Source: Blautia parvula
Lineage (GTDB): Bacteria > Bacillota > Clostridia > Lachnospirales > Lachnospiraceae
DNA length: 64,000 nucleotides
Reading direction: 5' to 3'
Assembly: GCF_020215665.1 (NCBI RefSeq)
Contig: NZ_CP084061.1
Span: 5,616,501 to 5,680,500, forward strand
The notes under the pieces were generated by a model. It saw nothing but the letters and a program-made list of their open reading frames with translations, was not told where the DNA came from and did no database searches. The translations under genes were made by a program, and so were the position numbers. Positions 25,099 to 34,611 of this stretch are shown piece by piece (the first letter of the stretch is position 1; every line of letters begins with the position of its first letter).

Positions 25099-25814
25099 AA
25101 AATATAAGGAGTTATGAAGATTTTACGGAGGTTCTGCTGGAAGCCGGTTTTTCTATGGGCGGCGGCAGTTCAGAGGGGATTTATTCCATCATAAACTGGG
25201 AGTGGGACAAGGAACCGCCCTATGAGACGCCGGTCAGATGGCACACAGGAGACCGGGAGACAGATCCATGGGAGTGGCGCATGCGGGTCCTGGATGAGAG
25301 AGATGACATAGCCTATGCAAAGTGTTTTTTCAAAAAAAGCGGATATATCACGAGACAATGGTATCCCTGTTTTTTCGCCTGCCGCAGAGGAGGCATGGAT
25401 TTTATGGATATGTATCTGGAGGGCAGGATCAGCAATGAGGCAAAACGCATTTATTCCTGCATAGAAGAACAAGGTGTGATGCCGCTGCATGAACTGAAGA
25501 AGTCAGCCGGGTTTGGAAAAGAAGACAAATCACGGTTTGACCGGGCGCTGGTGGAGCTTCAGATGAATTTCTTCCTGACGATCTGTGGGAAAAGACATAA
25601 GCTCAGCGCGGAAGGAAAGCCTTACGGCTGGGATTCCACTGCTTTTTGCAGAACGGAGGACTTCTGGGACAGCGAGGTCTTAAAACTGGCGACATCCGTT
25701 GATGTTAAAGAAGCGGAGGAGAGAATCAGGGAACAGGTTCTGAAACTGAACCCTCTTGCTGTGGATAAAAACATACATAAATTTATTTACGGCAGGGCAG
25801 GGAGAGTGCGCTAA
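25095..25814 (+). CDS. AlkZ/YcaQ-related winged-helix protein (tentative)
   Basis: 239 residues, translationally coupled to the DUF3795 gene. Features: an N-terminal aromatic-rich segment (SIINWEWDKEPPYETP), a middle helix-turn-helix-like stretch (GVMPLHELKKSAGFGKEDKS), and a basic C-terminus. It resembles proteins annotated as AlkZ-related, but I cannot see the catalytic QxD/QxQ motif of true interstrand-crosslink glycosylases. Treat the assignment as weak. Confidence 0.4.
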   Translation: MKNIRSYEDFTEVLLEAGFSMGGGSSEGIYSIINWEWDKEPPYETPVRWHTGDRETDPWEWRMRVLDERDDIAYAKCFFKKSGYITRQWYPCFFACRRGGMDFMDMYLEGRISNEAKRIYSCIEEQGVMPLHELKKSAGFGKEDKSRFDRALVELQMNFFLTICGKRHKLSAEGKPYGWDSTAFCRTEDFWDSEVLKLATSVDVKEAEERIREQVLKLNPLAVDKNIHKFIYGRAGRVR

Positions 25815-25842
25815 GAAAGAGGCGAAAGGAGATATATAAAAG

Positions 25843-25884
25843 GACGGGCAGGCATATCCGCATATGCTGCCCGCCTTTTATTTT
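25843..25884 (+). terminator. bidirectional-looking terminator
   Basis: CGGGCAG...CATAT pairs with ATATG...CTGCCCG (one bulge), 4-nt loop, then CCTTTTATTTT. Confidence 0.75.
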
Positions 25885-25996
25885 CCCCGGTCATTGACGT
25901 CAGGGTGATAATTATATAGCATTTTCCCCATAGCAGTGATAAAATGAAACTATATTAAAATTACGAATATTGGGAAAGAATCATTGAGGATTGGTA

Positions 25997-28162
25997 ATGC
26001 TGGAAGATTGTAAATATAGAGAACTCCTGGAGGAGAACAGAAAGTTAAGGGAAAGTGTCATCCATCTCAGAGAATATGACCCGGTCACAAATCTGTACAA
26101 CAGGGAAGCTTTCTGTGCGTCAGCCGAAAGGACTATACGGCAGACTCCTCAGACACGTTTTGAGATCATCTGTATAGACATTGAGCGGTTTAAACTGATA
26201 AATGAATTATACGGCAGAGAGCAGGGCGACCTGCTTTTAAAGTACGTGGCAGAACAGTTAAAATGCCTGGTCCGTGAGGAAACACATATTGCGGGGAATC
26301 TGAGGGATGATGTCTTTGCACTCTGTATTCCCGCATACGAGGAAGAGGTCACGGTGGAGCGGATACTTCGGATCTTCAGCGATAAGCCCCTGAACTCCCA
26401 GGCGGTTCCCGCGGTTGGCGTCTATCGGATGGACGCAGAGGAGCCGGCAGCGGGGAGTATGTGCGACAGGGCCCTGATGGCTTTGAATTCTATCAAAGGA
26501 AATGACCACCATGTGGCTGTGTACCGGGAGGGAATGCGGGAAAATCTGCTGAGAGAGCAGGAGATCACAAACAGCATGGCAGCCGGGATACAAAACAAGG
26601 AATTTAAAATCTATATGCAGCCAAAATGCAATATGGAGACCGGAAAAGTGGTGGGAGCAGAAGTTCTGGTGCGCTGGCAGCACCCGGAAAAAGGTCTGCT
26701 GCGGCCAGGTGAGTTTGTACCATTGTTTGAGAAAAACCATTTCATAGAAAAGCTGGACCTGTATGTCTGGGAGGAGACAGCAGCCTGGGTCCGCCGGTGG
26801 CTTGACCGGGGCAGAGCGTGTGTGCCGGTATCGGTCAATCTGTCGCGCATGGACATTTTTAATATGGATGTGTGTTCCGTGCTGACAGACTTGATGGAGC
26901 GGTATCAGATTCCCACAGGTTTGATCGAACTGGAAATCACGGAGAGCGTATACGCAGGTCAGCCGGAGCGGATCATAAAGGAGACGGAGCGGCTGAAAAA
27001 AAGCGGATTCACGATTTTAATGGACGATTTCGGAAATGGCTATTCTTCCCTGAATATGCTGAGCAGCACCAATATCGACATTTTGAAAATGGACATGCGT
27101 TTTATGGAAGGGGAGGGGCTGAAAAGTCTGGGAATCCTGGATGCCATCTTACATATGAGCAAGTGGCTGAATCTTCCGGTGATCGCCGAGGGCGTCAACA
27201 GGGAACAGCATGTGAAAACACTGCGCAGTGTGGGCTGTGTCTACGGACAGGGCTTTTACTATTACCGTCCCATGAACACGGAAGAATTTGAACATCTGCT
27301 TCTGACACCGGGCAAAGTGGATTTTGCCGACGGAGGCAGAAAGAAGGTGGGAAGCGGTCATTTTCTGGATTTGACTGACTTGTTCCACAAGGACACCCTG
27401 ACAGACCGGCTTCTTGGCAATATCACAGGTGCTGTGGCTCAGTACAGCTATGACGGGACCAGGCTCTGCGTCCTGAGGGCCAACGGGGAGTATTACCGGC
27501 TGATGGATGAATACTGGATGAATAAGAGCGGCCATGTGGATGTGATGCGGGACATTCTGCCTGAGGACAGGGAGAAAATGACAGATGCGCTTTCCAGGGC
27601 AAAAGAGAGCAAAGAGAAGGAAGGCGCTGAGGTATTTGTGAGAAAGAGAAGAGGAAATACGGTTCTATGGCTCCGAATCCGCTTTTTCTGCCTGACTTCC
27701 CAATACGGAAACGATATCTTTTATGCGGCTCTCTCCGATGAGACAGTCCGTATGAACAGCATTGAGAGCCTCCGCATCAGTGAGGAACGTTTCCGTCTGG
27801 CTATGGAGGCCACCAACACGGTGATCTTTGAACTGGATACGGAGACGCGGACTGCATATTATTCGGAATATGCGCAGAAAGCCTTCGGCCTGGACGCCAC
27901 GGTTGCCAATGCCCCGGAGGGATTTATTGAACAGGGCACCGTGTGTGAGGGATATGAGGAGACTTTTCGCGAAATATACCGCGCCATTTACCGGGGGGAG
28001 GACAAGGCATCCTGTGTAGTCAGGGCAAAAATGGGGGATGGAAGTACGGTACTCAACCGCATTACACTCACTGCGATCAGGGATAAGGAAGGCAGTACGG
28101 TGAAGGCGGTGGGTATGGTGGAAAACGTATCCTGCAGTGAGGTGGAAGATGAAGAAAAATAA
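25997..28162 (+). CDS. cyclic-di-GMP phosphodiesterase: degenerate GGDEF + EAL + PAS-like
   Basis: 721 residues, soluble, from ATG 25997 behind TGAGGATTGGTA. Residues about 30-165 form a GGDEF domain whose active motif is lost (NLRDDVF at the place of GGDEF), so it is probably a regulatory domain. Residues about 185-430 form an EAL domain with an apparently complete set of catalytic positions: EVLVRW, NLSRMD, LEITES, MDDFGNGYSS, ILKMDM, IAEGVN, QGFYYYRP. C-terminal regions from about 440 look like one or two PAS domains. It should hydrolyse c-di-GMP. It overlaps the following diguanylate cyclase gene by 14 bp, so making and breaking enzymes are expressed together. Confidence 0.9.
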   Translation: MLEDCKYRELLEENRKLRESVIHLREYDPVTNLYNREAFCASAERTIRQTPQTRFEIICIDIERFKLINELYGREQGDLLLKYVAEQLKCLVREETHIAGNLRDDVFALCIPAYEEEVTVERILRIFSDKPLNSQAVPAVGVYRMDAEEPAAGSMCDRALMALNSIKGNDHHVAVYREGMRENLLREQEITNSMAAGIQNKEFKIYMQPKCNMETGKVVGAEVLVRWQHPEKGLLRPGEFVPLFEKNHFIEKLDLYVWEETAAWVRRWLDRGRACVPVSVNLSRMDIFNMDVCSVLTDLMERYQIPTGLIELEITESVYAGQPERIIKETERLKKSGFTILMDDFGNGYSSLNMLSSTNIDILKMDMRFMEGEGLKSLGILDAILHMSKWLNLPVIAEGVNREQHVKTLRSVGCVYGQGFYYYRPMNTEEFEHLLLTPGKVDFADGGRKKVGSGHFLDLTDLFHKDTLTDRLLGNITGAVAQYSYDGTRLCVLRANGEYYRLMDEYWMNKSGHVDVMRDILPEDREKMTDALSRAKESKEKEGAEVFVRKRRGNTVLWLRIRFFCLTSQYGNDIFYAALSDETVRMNSIESLRISEERFRLAMEATNTVIFELDTETRTAYYSEYAQKAFGLDATVANAPEGFIEQGTVCEGYEETFREIYRAIYRGEDKASCVVRAKMGDGSTVLNRITLTAIRDKEGSTVKAVGMVENVSCSEVEDEEK

Positions 28163-29330
28163 TACGGCACCCGGCTCTTTTAAGAGAATATACAGGGTAG
28201 ATTTACAGGTTTTCCTTATGACTGCCATCATTGTGGTCATCTCATGCGGGCTTACCTTTGGAGTGAGCTACCGTCTCTCCTATAACGGCATGATACGGGC
28301 ACTCAGTGTCAGGGCCAACAGTATCTATGAGTATGCGGACGGCAGACTGGATGTAGAGACATTTAAGAGGCTGAACAGCAGGGCTGACGGTACGTCTTAT
28401 CTTTATCAGGAAGCCAAAAAGACGCTGGAAAATGTGAGAACAGCTACAGGTGTCAGATATCTCTATACAGCAAAGGAAAAAGAGGACGGTACCTTTATCT
28501 ATCTGGTGGACGGGCTGCCGGTCACGAATCAAGATTTCCGCTGCATAGGGGATATGATTGAAAAAGAATGTATTCCGGATATGAAAAAGGCCATGGCGGG
28601 TCAGGTTGTACTTCCAAAAGATATTAACCATACAAGATGGGGAAATGTCTTCATCGCCTATTTTCCCATGCATGAAAAAGATGAAGTAGTAGGTGTGCTG
28701 GGAATAGAATTCGATGCCTCCGGACAGTATCATACCTTCAGTAATATGAAACTGGCGGCACCTGCCATCATCTGCATTTTCTGCATCATCGCGGCCATTA
28801 TCGCTGTGGTTCTGTTCCGCAGAATTTCCAATCCTGCCTATAAGGACATGGCCAATACGGACCTGCTCACAGGCCTGAAAAACAGAAATGCCTTTGAGGT
28901 GGATATGCATAACCTGGAGACCATGAAGGTAAAAAGCGGTTTTGCCTTTGTCTCTGTGGATCTGGATGGATTAAAACATATAAATGATACCTTTGGCCAT
29001 ACAGCAGGGGATACATATATCCAGGCAGGCTGCAGGATACTCAAATCCTGTCTTCCGAAACAGGCCACGCTGTACCGGACAGGAGGAGATGAATTTACAG
29101 TCATTCTCCACCAAGTCCCCCGTGACCGCATTTTGGAAATAATAGAAAAATCCTGCAGGAGAAGACGCGTGGACGGCCTGCCCGCGGACGCAGAGATTCA
29201 GATGTCTGCAGGATATGCCTGTTATGACGATAAGACAGATACCTCCCTGGAAGACACTTATAAAAGGGCGGACGCGCAGATGTATGTACAGAAAAAGGAA
29301 AAGCACGGGGAGACGGAGCGGCAGATATGA
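28149..29330 (+). CDS. membrane diguanylate cyclase (GGDEF)
   Basis: 393 residues from ATG 28149. Two membrane spans (about 18-40 and 200-225) enclose a Cache-like extracytoplasmic sensor domain. The C-terminal GGDEF domain begins at MANTDLLTGLKNRNAF and keeps an intact TGGDEF motif; no RxxD product-inhibition site is visible five residues upstream. It would make c-di-GMP in response to an outside signal. It sits between the EAL gene and a two-component system, overlapping both by a few bases. Confidence 0.92.
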   Translation: MKKNNTAPGSFKRIYRVDLQVFLMTAIIVVISCGLTFGVSYRLSYNGMIRALSVRANSIYEYADGRLDVETFKRLNSRADGTSYLYQEAKKTLENVRTATGVRYLYTAKEKEDGTFIYLVDGLPVTNQDFRCIGDMIEKECIPDMKKAMAGQVVLPKDINHTRWGNVFIAYFPMHEKDEVVGVLGIEFDASGQYHTFSNMKLAAPAIICIFCIIAAIIAVVLFRRISNPAYKDMANTDLLTGLKNRNAFEVDMHNLETMKVKSGFAFVSVDLDGLKHINDTFGHTAGDTYIQAGCRILKSCLPKQATLYRTGGDEFTVILHQVPRDRILEIIEKSCRRRRVDGLPADAEIQMSAGYACYDDKTDTSLEDTYKRADAQMYVQKKEKHGETERQI

Positions 29331-29998
29331 CAAAGATATTGATCGTGGAGGATGACCGGGAACTGCAGGAGGGGCTGGTATTTGCCCTGGAAGGAGAAGG
29401 GTACAGCACCAGGGCTGTCTCAGGAAAAGAGGAGGCAGTGCGCGCCGCGGCTTTGGACAATTATTCTCTTATGATTTTAGACTGTAATCTTCCTGACGGC
29501 ACAGGGTATGAGGTGTGCAGGGAAGTGAGAAAATTTTCCGGCATGTCCATTCTTATGCTGACAGCCCGGGATACCGAACTGGATGAGGTGAAAGCCCTGC
29601 AGATGGGAGCGGATGATTATATGTCAAAGCCCTTTTCCCTGGCAGTTTTGAAAGCCAGAATGGGGAATCTGCTGAGAAGGGGAAAAGTGCAGGATATTTT
29701 GTGTTCCAATGGGATAACCCTTGACAGGATATCCTGCAGGGCATACCGGCAGGATAAGGAGATCCCATGCAGCTCAGTAGAATTCCGACTGCTGCAGTAT
29801 TTTATGGAAAACAGGGGACAGGTTTTGTCAAAAGAACAGATTCTGGAGCGGCTGTGGGATAATCAGGGAAAATTCGTGGATGACAATACAGTGTCCGTGA
29901 ATATCCGCAGACTCCGCATGAAAATTGAGGAGGACCCTTCCAGCCCTCGTTTGATCAGGACAGTGCACGGTCTGGGATATATTTGGAGGGAGGACTAA
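29327..29998 (+). CDS. OmpR-family response regulator
   Basis: 223 residues, ATGA overlap with the cyclase stop. Receiver motif EDD near residue 8, phosphoacceptor Asp in LILDCNLPDGTG near residue 51, Lys in SKPFSLAVL; C-terminal winged helix ending RTVHGLGYIW. Pairs with the adjacent kinase. Together with the ABC transporter downstream it has the BceRS-AB arrangement of antimicrobial-peptide sensing and detoxification. Confidence 0.92.
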   Translation: MTKILIVEDDRELQEGLVFALEGEGYSTRAVSGKEEAVRAAALDNYSLMILDCNLPDGTGYEVCREVRKFSGMSILMLTARDTELDEVKALQMGADDYMSKPFSLAVLKARMGNLLRRGKVQDILCSNGITLDRISCRAYRQDKEIPCSSVEFRLLQYFMENRGQVLSKEQILERLWDNQGKFVDDNTVSVNIRRLRMKIEEDPSSPRLIRTVHGLGYIWRED

Positions 29999-30906
29999 TG
30001 ACGGGAATACTAGCGGTATTTTGTGCGGTTATGGGAGGCCTTGCAGTCCTTTACAGAAAAAAGTACAAAAATCTGTATCAGACCATAGATACCATGCTGG
30101 AGGAGGTGCTGAGTGAAAGAAAAATCACACAGTCTGCCCTCCGGGAAGGGGAAAAGTCTGCGCTGGCAGGCAAGATGCTGCGGCTGCAGGAAAAACTGGA
30201 TTTGGAAATCAGCCATGCCCAAATGGAGAAGGAGCAGGTGAAAAGTCTGATTTCCAATATGTCCCACCAATTGAAAACACCCCTTGCCAATGTGGTTATG
30301 TACGAAGAAATCCTGGAAGCAGGGGTTGAGGAGGCAGAAACACAAAGAGAATTTCAAAGGCGGCTGAAGGAGCAGACAAGGAAACTGGACTGGATTCTTC
30401 AGTCCCTTTTTAAAATGGTGAAGCTGGAACAGGGAGTGCTCTCTTTTGAGGCGGAGAATCTGGGCATCAAGGATACTATCCGAAATGCGGTCTCCGGCGT
30501 ATACGAGAAGGCTGAGAAAAAGGGGATGGAGATTTGTACGGAATCCTTTGAGGACAGATACCTCTATCACAACCGCCCCTGGACAGCGGAGGCCATTGAG
30601 AATATCCTGGAAAATGCAGTGAAATATTCGCCTGAGAACAGTAAGATAAGAATTACCCTGGAAGGATTTGAAATGTATACAAGGATAGGGATACAGGACC
30701 AGGGGATGGGAATACCGAAAAAGGAGCAGAGCAGGATCTTCCACCGTTTTTACAGGGGTAAGAATGCGGAAAACTTTGAAGGATCCGGTATTGGGCTGTA
30801 TCTGACACGCCTGATCCTGGAGATGGAGAAGGGATATATCACTGTGGAATCAGCGCCGGGAAAGGGAAGCACGTTTTTCCTTTACTTACAGAACTGTAAG
30901 AACTGA
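29998..30906 (+). CDS. sensor histidine kinase, short intramembrane-type
   Basis: 302 residues from the ATG sharing a base with the regulator stop (TAATG), behind GGAGGGAGG. Only one N-terminal membrane helix and no extracytoplasmic sensor domain; coiled-coil linker, HisKA with SNMSHQLKTPLANV, and HATPase with NILENAVKYS, DQGMGIP and GSGIGLYL. Kinases without a sensor domain often read the state of a partner ABC transporter; here that is the transporter at 30984-34324. Confidence 0.9.
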   Translation: MTGILAVFCAVMGGLAVLYRKKYKNLYQTIDTMLEEVLSERKITQSALREGEKSALAGKMLRLQEKLDLEISHAQMEKEQVKSLISNMSHQLKTPLANVVMYEEILEAGVEEAETQREFQRRLKEQTRKLDWILQSLFKMVKLEQGVLSFEAENLGIKDTIRNAVSGVYEKAEKKGMEICTESFEDRYLYHNRPWTAEAIENILENAVKYSPENSKIRITLEGFEMYTRIGIQDQGMGIPKKEQSRIFHRFYRGKNAENFEGSGIGLYLTRLILEMEKGYITVESAPGKGSTFFLYLQNCKN

Positions 30907-30983
30907 ATGTCTTTTTGTAGCATTTCCGTAAGAGGCGGGAGTTATGATAATGCCAATAAGACATAACAGGGAGGACAGGGACA

Positions 30984-31700
30984 ATGAAGATATTGGAACT
31001 AAAGCATGTATCCAAAGTTTACGGCGCAGGGGAAAATGCAGTGGAGGCACTGAGAGATGTGAGCCTGACAGTGGAAGCGGGAGAGTTTACTGCCCTTGTG
31101 GGAACTTCAGGGTCGGGGAAAACCACGCTTCTGAACATGATAGGAGGCCTTGATGTTCCTACAGAAGGGGAGGTCATTATCAGAAACCACAACATTGCCA
31201 GTCTGAAACGCAGAGAGCTGACTATTTTCAGACGGCGCAATCTGGGATTTGTTTTCCAGAACTACAGCCTGATGCCCGTACTTAATGTATATGACAATGT
31301 GGCGCTTCCGGTGAGCTTTGATAAGGGGAAGCATATAGATCATGACTATATCAAAAGACTGCTTCAGGATCTGGGGCTGTGGGATAAGCGGAGAAAATAC
31401 CCGGAAGAACTCTCCGGGGGCCAGCAGCAGAGAACAGCAATAGCAAGGGCGCTGGCAAACAAACCGGCTGTGATTCTGGCGGATGAACCCACAGGCAACC
31501 TGGATTCCAGAACAACAGCAGACGTCATGGGAGTCCTGCGGGAGAGCAGCCGGAAATATAACCAGACCATATTGTTGGTCACGCACAACGAAATTCTGGC
31601 CCAGTCCTGCCAGCGCCTCATACATATGGAGGACGGACAGATTGTGGGGGAAGAATTTGAGGAAACGCCGGCAGGGAGATGGGATGGTGAGACCGTATGA
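30984..31700 (+). CDS. MacB/BceA-type ABC ATPase
   Basis: 238 residues. Walker A GTSGSGKTT, Q-loop FQNYSLMP, signature LSGGQQQR, Walker B VILADEPTGNLDS, H-loop LLVTHN: the LolD/MacB/BceA class that works with FtsX-type permeases. ATG behind CAGGGAGGACAGGGACA, 77 bp after the kinase gene. Overlaps the permease by 4 bp. Confidence 0.93.
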   Translation: MKILELKHVSKVYGAGENAVEALRDVSLTVEAGEFTALVGTSGSGKTTLLNMIGGLDVPTEGEVIIRNHNIASLKRRELTIFRRRNLGFVFQNYSLMPVLNVYDNVALPVSFDKGKHIDHDYIKRLLQDLGLWDKRRKYPEELSGGQQQRTAIARALANKPAVILADEPTGNLDSRTTADVMGVLRESSRKYNQTILLVTHNEILAQSCQRLIHMEDGQIVGEEFEETPAGRWDGETV

Positions 31701-34324
31701 GGAATATTATCAGGCTGTCCCTGCATTATATCCGTCATTATAAAAAGCAGGCTGTGACTATTTTATTCAGCATCATACTGTCCATGGCGCTTGTTACTGG
31801 CATCAGCTCTTTATTGTACAGCAAAGAGCAGAGCAGCCTGGAAAAGGCCGGGGAACAGTATGGGAGCTGGCATTTCCTTCTGCCCATGACCCCGGAAGCA
31901 GAACCGCTTGTCAAAAATCCCCGCGGCAGGGGATATGAGGTGGAGAAAAGCGGCATGGCAGTGGTCAAAGATATGATATCTGACCCTTATGCCATCCGAT
32001 TTGTTTATGCGGACACAGGGTATCTGGAACTCCGAAATCGGACCGTGGAGGAGGGGAATTATCCGGAATCTTCTGATGAGATTGCCATGAGCCGGTATGC
32101 GCTCAATAATATAAGGGCAGAAGTGCATATAGGGGAATCAATCCATTTGGGAGGAAGAGAATATACACTGAGCGGCATTTTAACAGAGCAGTGGGCATCA
32201 GAACAGGATGGAAACGCCATAGAGGCTTTCGTGTGCAGAGATTTTCCGTCTGAATCACCAGAGGAATATTTGTATTTGGAATTTGATGAAAACAGGGATG
32301 TGGTCTCACAGATGAAAGCATGTATGAAAGCGTATCATCTGAAAGAGGCACAGATTAAAAACAACAGTGAGGTGGTCCGATATCTGACGAATGGTGATAT
32401 CAGGGTGATACCACACATTATCAGAACAGGTCTTCTGCTCCCGGAAGGGAAATTCACTTATATTCTGGCGAATTTATATCAGGAGTTTCATTTGGAGATT
32501 CACGGGACTATCTTCCTTCTGGGTATATTCAGTATTTTCATTATCTACAGTATTTTTAATGTGTCTGTGACAAAGCGGATCTCCCAGTACGGCATATTAA
32601 GGACACTGGGAATTGGAGACGGGGGTATTGCAGGCCTTGTGGTCACAGAGCTTTGGAGTTTATTTTTCATTGGGTATCCTCTGGGATGTCTGCTGGGAAA
32701 TGGAGCGGCGTGGTTTCTATACGGAAAATACGGGCGGCTGTTCACAGAAGCGGATGCCGCTGTGGGCGGCTTTGTGATCCACTGGAAGGCTATTGCGGAT
32801 ATTGCGGTTTATGTGCTGGTTTTGATGGTGTTTTCTGCTTTTTTGATACTACGGCGGATCAGGAAACTGACCATTATCCAGATGATGAAAAAAGAGAGCA
32901 GGAAAAGAAAAAAGCGTTCTGTGATATACAGTCTGCACACATCCGGCCTTACAGGAGTTCTGACTAAGAAATTTATGTTTTCCAGAAAAGGGGCGTTTGC
33001 CGGGATACTGGTCTCGCTTTCCCTTGGAGGAATCATCTTCCTTGGGACAACATATGTTGTGCGGAATACGAAAATAAACAATGAGCTGACTATGAAATCA
33101 GATGACGGCCTGGCATCGGATTATCGGATTTATGAGGAATCGTCCAGACTTGATGATGTGATTCCTGAATCTGCGGCCGCTTTAATAAAAGAAATAGGCG
33201 GGCTGTCAAATGTCTTTCCGGTCAGCTACATGCTGGGGGAAATTCCGCTTGAGGAAGACCGGCTTAAATGGAAAACTATTTATGCGGAACTGGACTATGA
33301 AGATGAGAGTCACAGACCTGACCCTGTTGTCATAGAGCGTTATAACGGGGAGGCAGTGCAGGAGGCAGACGGCAGTTACAAAATAAAAACCAATGTTTAC
33401 GGCTATGACGATGGGATGCTCTCAGGGCTGAACGAGTACATATTGGACGGCGTCATTTCGCCAAAAGAGATGAAAGAGAAAAATACCGTGGCTGTGCAGA
33501 TGCTCATGGACGGACAGGGAAACTACAATGGGATGGATCTCCATGTGGGCGGCACAGTCCGGGTGAAGGTGCCTGTCTCCCAGGATGTTCCGGATGAAGT
33601 GCTGAGATTTCAGGAGGGCGGGGAATGGTATCAGGAGAAAGAATTTACGATTTCTGCGCTGGTCAGCCGTTCCATGGGAAAAAACCAATATTTCATCGGA
33701 GACAGTGATGGGGCAAATCTGGGGATCATCATGAGTAATGAGCAGATGCAGCAAAATTTTGGAGTACAGGGTTATACCAGTATCAGTGCGGATAAGAAAG
33801 AAGGGGCAGACGGGGAAGCGGTGAAAAAAGAGATTCTCCGATGTACATCCGGCATACCCAGATGTCTTCTGCAGGATTATACCACGGCAATTGACAGACA
33901 GAATCGATTCCTGGAGCAGAAAATGGTTTTCTTTTACGGCATTGCAGTCATACTTCTGCTTATCAGCCTGTTTCACATCATGAACAGTATCAGCTATCTG
34001 GTTATATCACGAAGACGTGAATTTGGAATCCTGAGAGCCATGGGGATAACGGACAGCGGATTTATGAAAATGATGGTCAGGGAAGGGGTTCGCTACGGCA
34101 TCTATGCCAATCTTTTTATGCTTCTTATGTATGTGGCTGTGAGAAAAATACTGCTGTATTTTATGGTCCATATCAATCTGTTTCTCAGTCCTCACGAAGA
34201 GGTTCCGTTTTCTGTTCTGGCAGTTGTCCTGGCAGTCAATTTACTGGTGAGCCTGACAGCAGTGATCCTGCCGGCGAGAACCATCGTGCTTGGAAATGTG
34301 ATTGAGGAAATCGGAGAACAGTAA
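31697..34324 (+). CDS. FtsX-family ABC permease (BceB/MacB-like), 875 aa
   Basis: Large membrane protein. One N-terminal span (about 20-40), an extracytoplasmic domain, an FtsX block of three spans (about residues 270-400, with SVTKRISQYGILRTLGIGD), a further span, a second large extracytoplasmic domain, and a C-terminal FtsX block (about 750-865, with ISRRREFGILRAMGITD). The two-FtsX layout matches peptide-detoxification or mechanotransmission transporters; it is longer than Bacillus BceB. The transported or displaced compound is unknown. Confidence 0.88.
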   Translation: MRNIIRLSLHYIRHYKKQAVTILFSIILSMALVTGISSLLYSKEQSSLEKAGEQYGSWHFLLPMTPEAEPLVKNPRGRGYEVEKSGMAVVKDMISDPYAIRFVYADTGYLELRNRTVEEGNYPESSDEIAMSRYALNNIRAEVHIGESIHLGGREYTLSGILTEQWASEQDGNAIEAFVCRDFPSESPEEYLYLEFDENRDVVSQMKACMKAYHLKEAQIKNNSEVVRYLTNGDIRVIPHIIRTGLLLPEGKFTYILANLYQEFHLEIHGTIFLLGIFSIFIIYSIFNVSVTKRISQYGILRTLGIGDGGIAGLVVTELWSLFFIGYPLGCLLGNGAAWFLYGKYGRLFTEADAAVGGFVIHWKAIADIAVYVLVLMVFSAFLILRRIRKLTIIQMMKKESRKRKKRSVIYSLHTSGLTGVLTKKFMFSRKGAFAGILVSLSLGGIIFLGTTYVVRNTKINNELTMKSDDGLASDYRIYEESSRLDDVIPESAAALIKEIGGLSNVFPVSYMLGEIPLEEDRLKWKTIYAELDYEDESHRPDPVVIERYNGEAVQEADGSYKIKTNVYGYDDGMLSGLNEYILDGVISPKEMKEKNTVAVQMLMDGQGNYNGMDLHVGGTVRVKVPVSQDVPDEVLRFQEGGEWYQEKEFTISALVSRSMGKNQYFIGDSDGANLGIIMSNEQMQQNFGVQGYTSISADKKEGADGEAVKKEILRCTSGIPRCLLQDYTTAIDRQNRFLEQKMVFFYGIAVILLLISLFHIMNSISYLVISRRREFGILRAMGITDSGFMKMMVREGVRYGIYANLFMLLMYVAVRKILLYFMVHINLFLSPHEEVPFSVLAVVLAVNLLVSLTAVILPARTIVLGNVIEEIGEQ

Positions 34325-34346
34325 AAACCTATCAACCGTGAGGGAG

Positions 34347-34408
34347 GAACGGGAGCTGCTGCAAAGACAGAGAAATAATCTGTCGGAGCAGCAGCTCCGT
34401 TCTTATTT
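34347..34408 (+). terminator. long terminator after the ABC operon
   Basis: GAGCTGCTGC pairs with GCAGCAGCTC, with GAACGG / CCGTTC extending the base, and an inner GACAG / CTGTC hairpin; followed by TTATTTT. Confidence 0.7.
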
Positions 34409-34442
34409 TGACGGTTTTGACCATAATATGCGTAGGTATCTA

Positions 34443-34471
34443 TTGCATGCTTATACAAAGGATGGTACAAT
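34443..34471 (+). promoter_or_regulatory. promoter of the chemoreceptor gene
   Basis: TTGCAT, 17-bp spacer, TACAAT with an extended TGG before it. It looks like sigma-A rather than the flagellar sigma-28 consensus. Confidence 0.65.
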
Positions 34472-34611
34472 TTAATCAGTACCCAATATGAACAGGGATA
34501 TTTTAGAATCAGCCTTCTGATTGCAGAAAATCGAATCATGCCATGCAGAATGGAAGGCACGTGACGGGATTGGTTAAGACAGCGGTAAAATTATCGCTGC
34601 AGGAGGGGATT

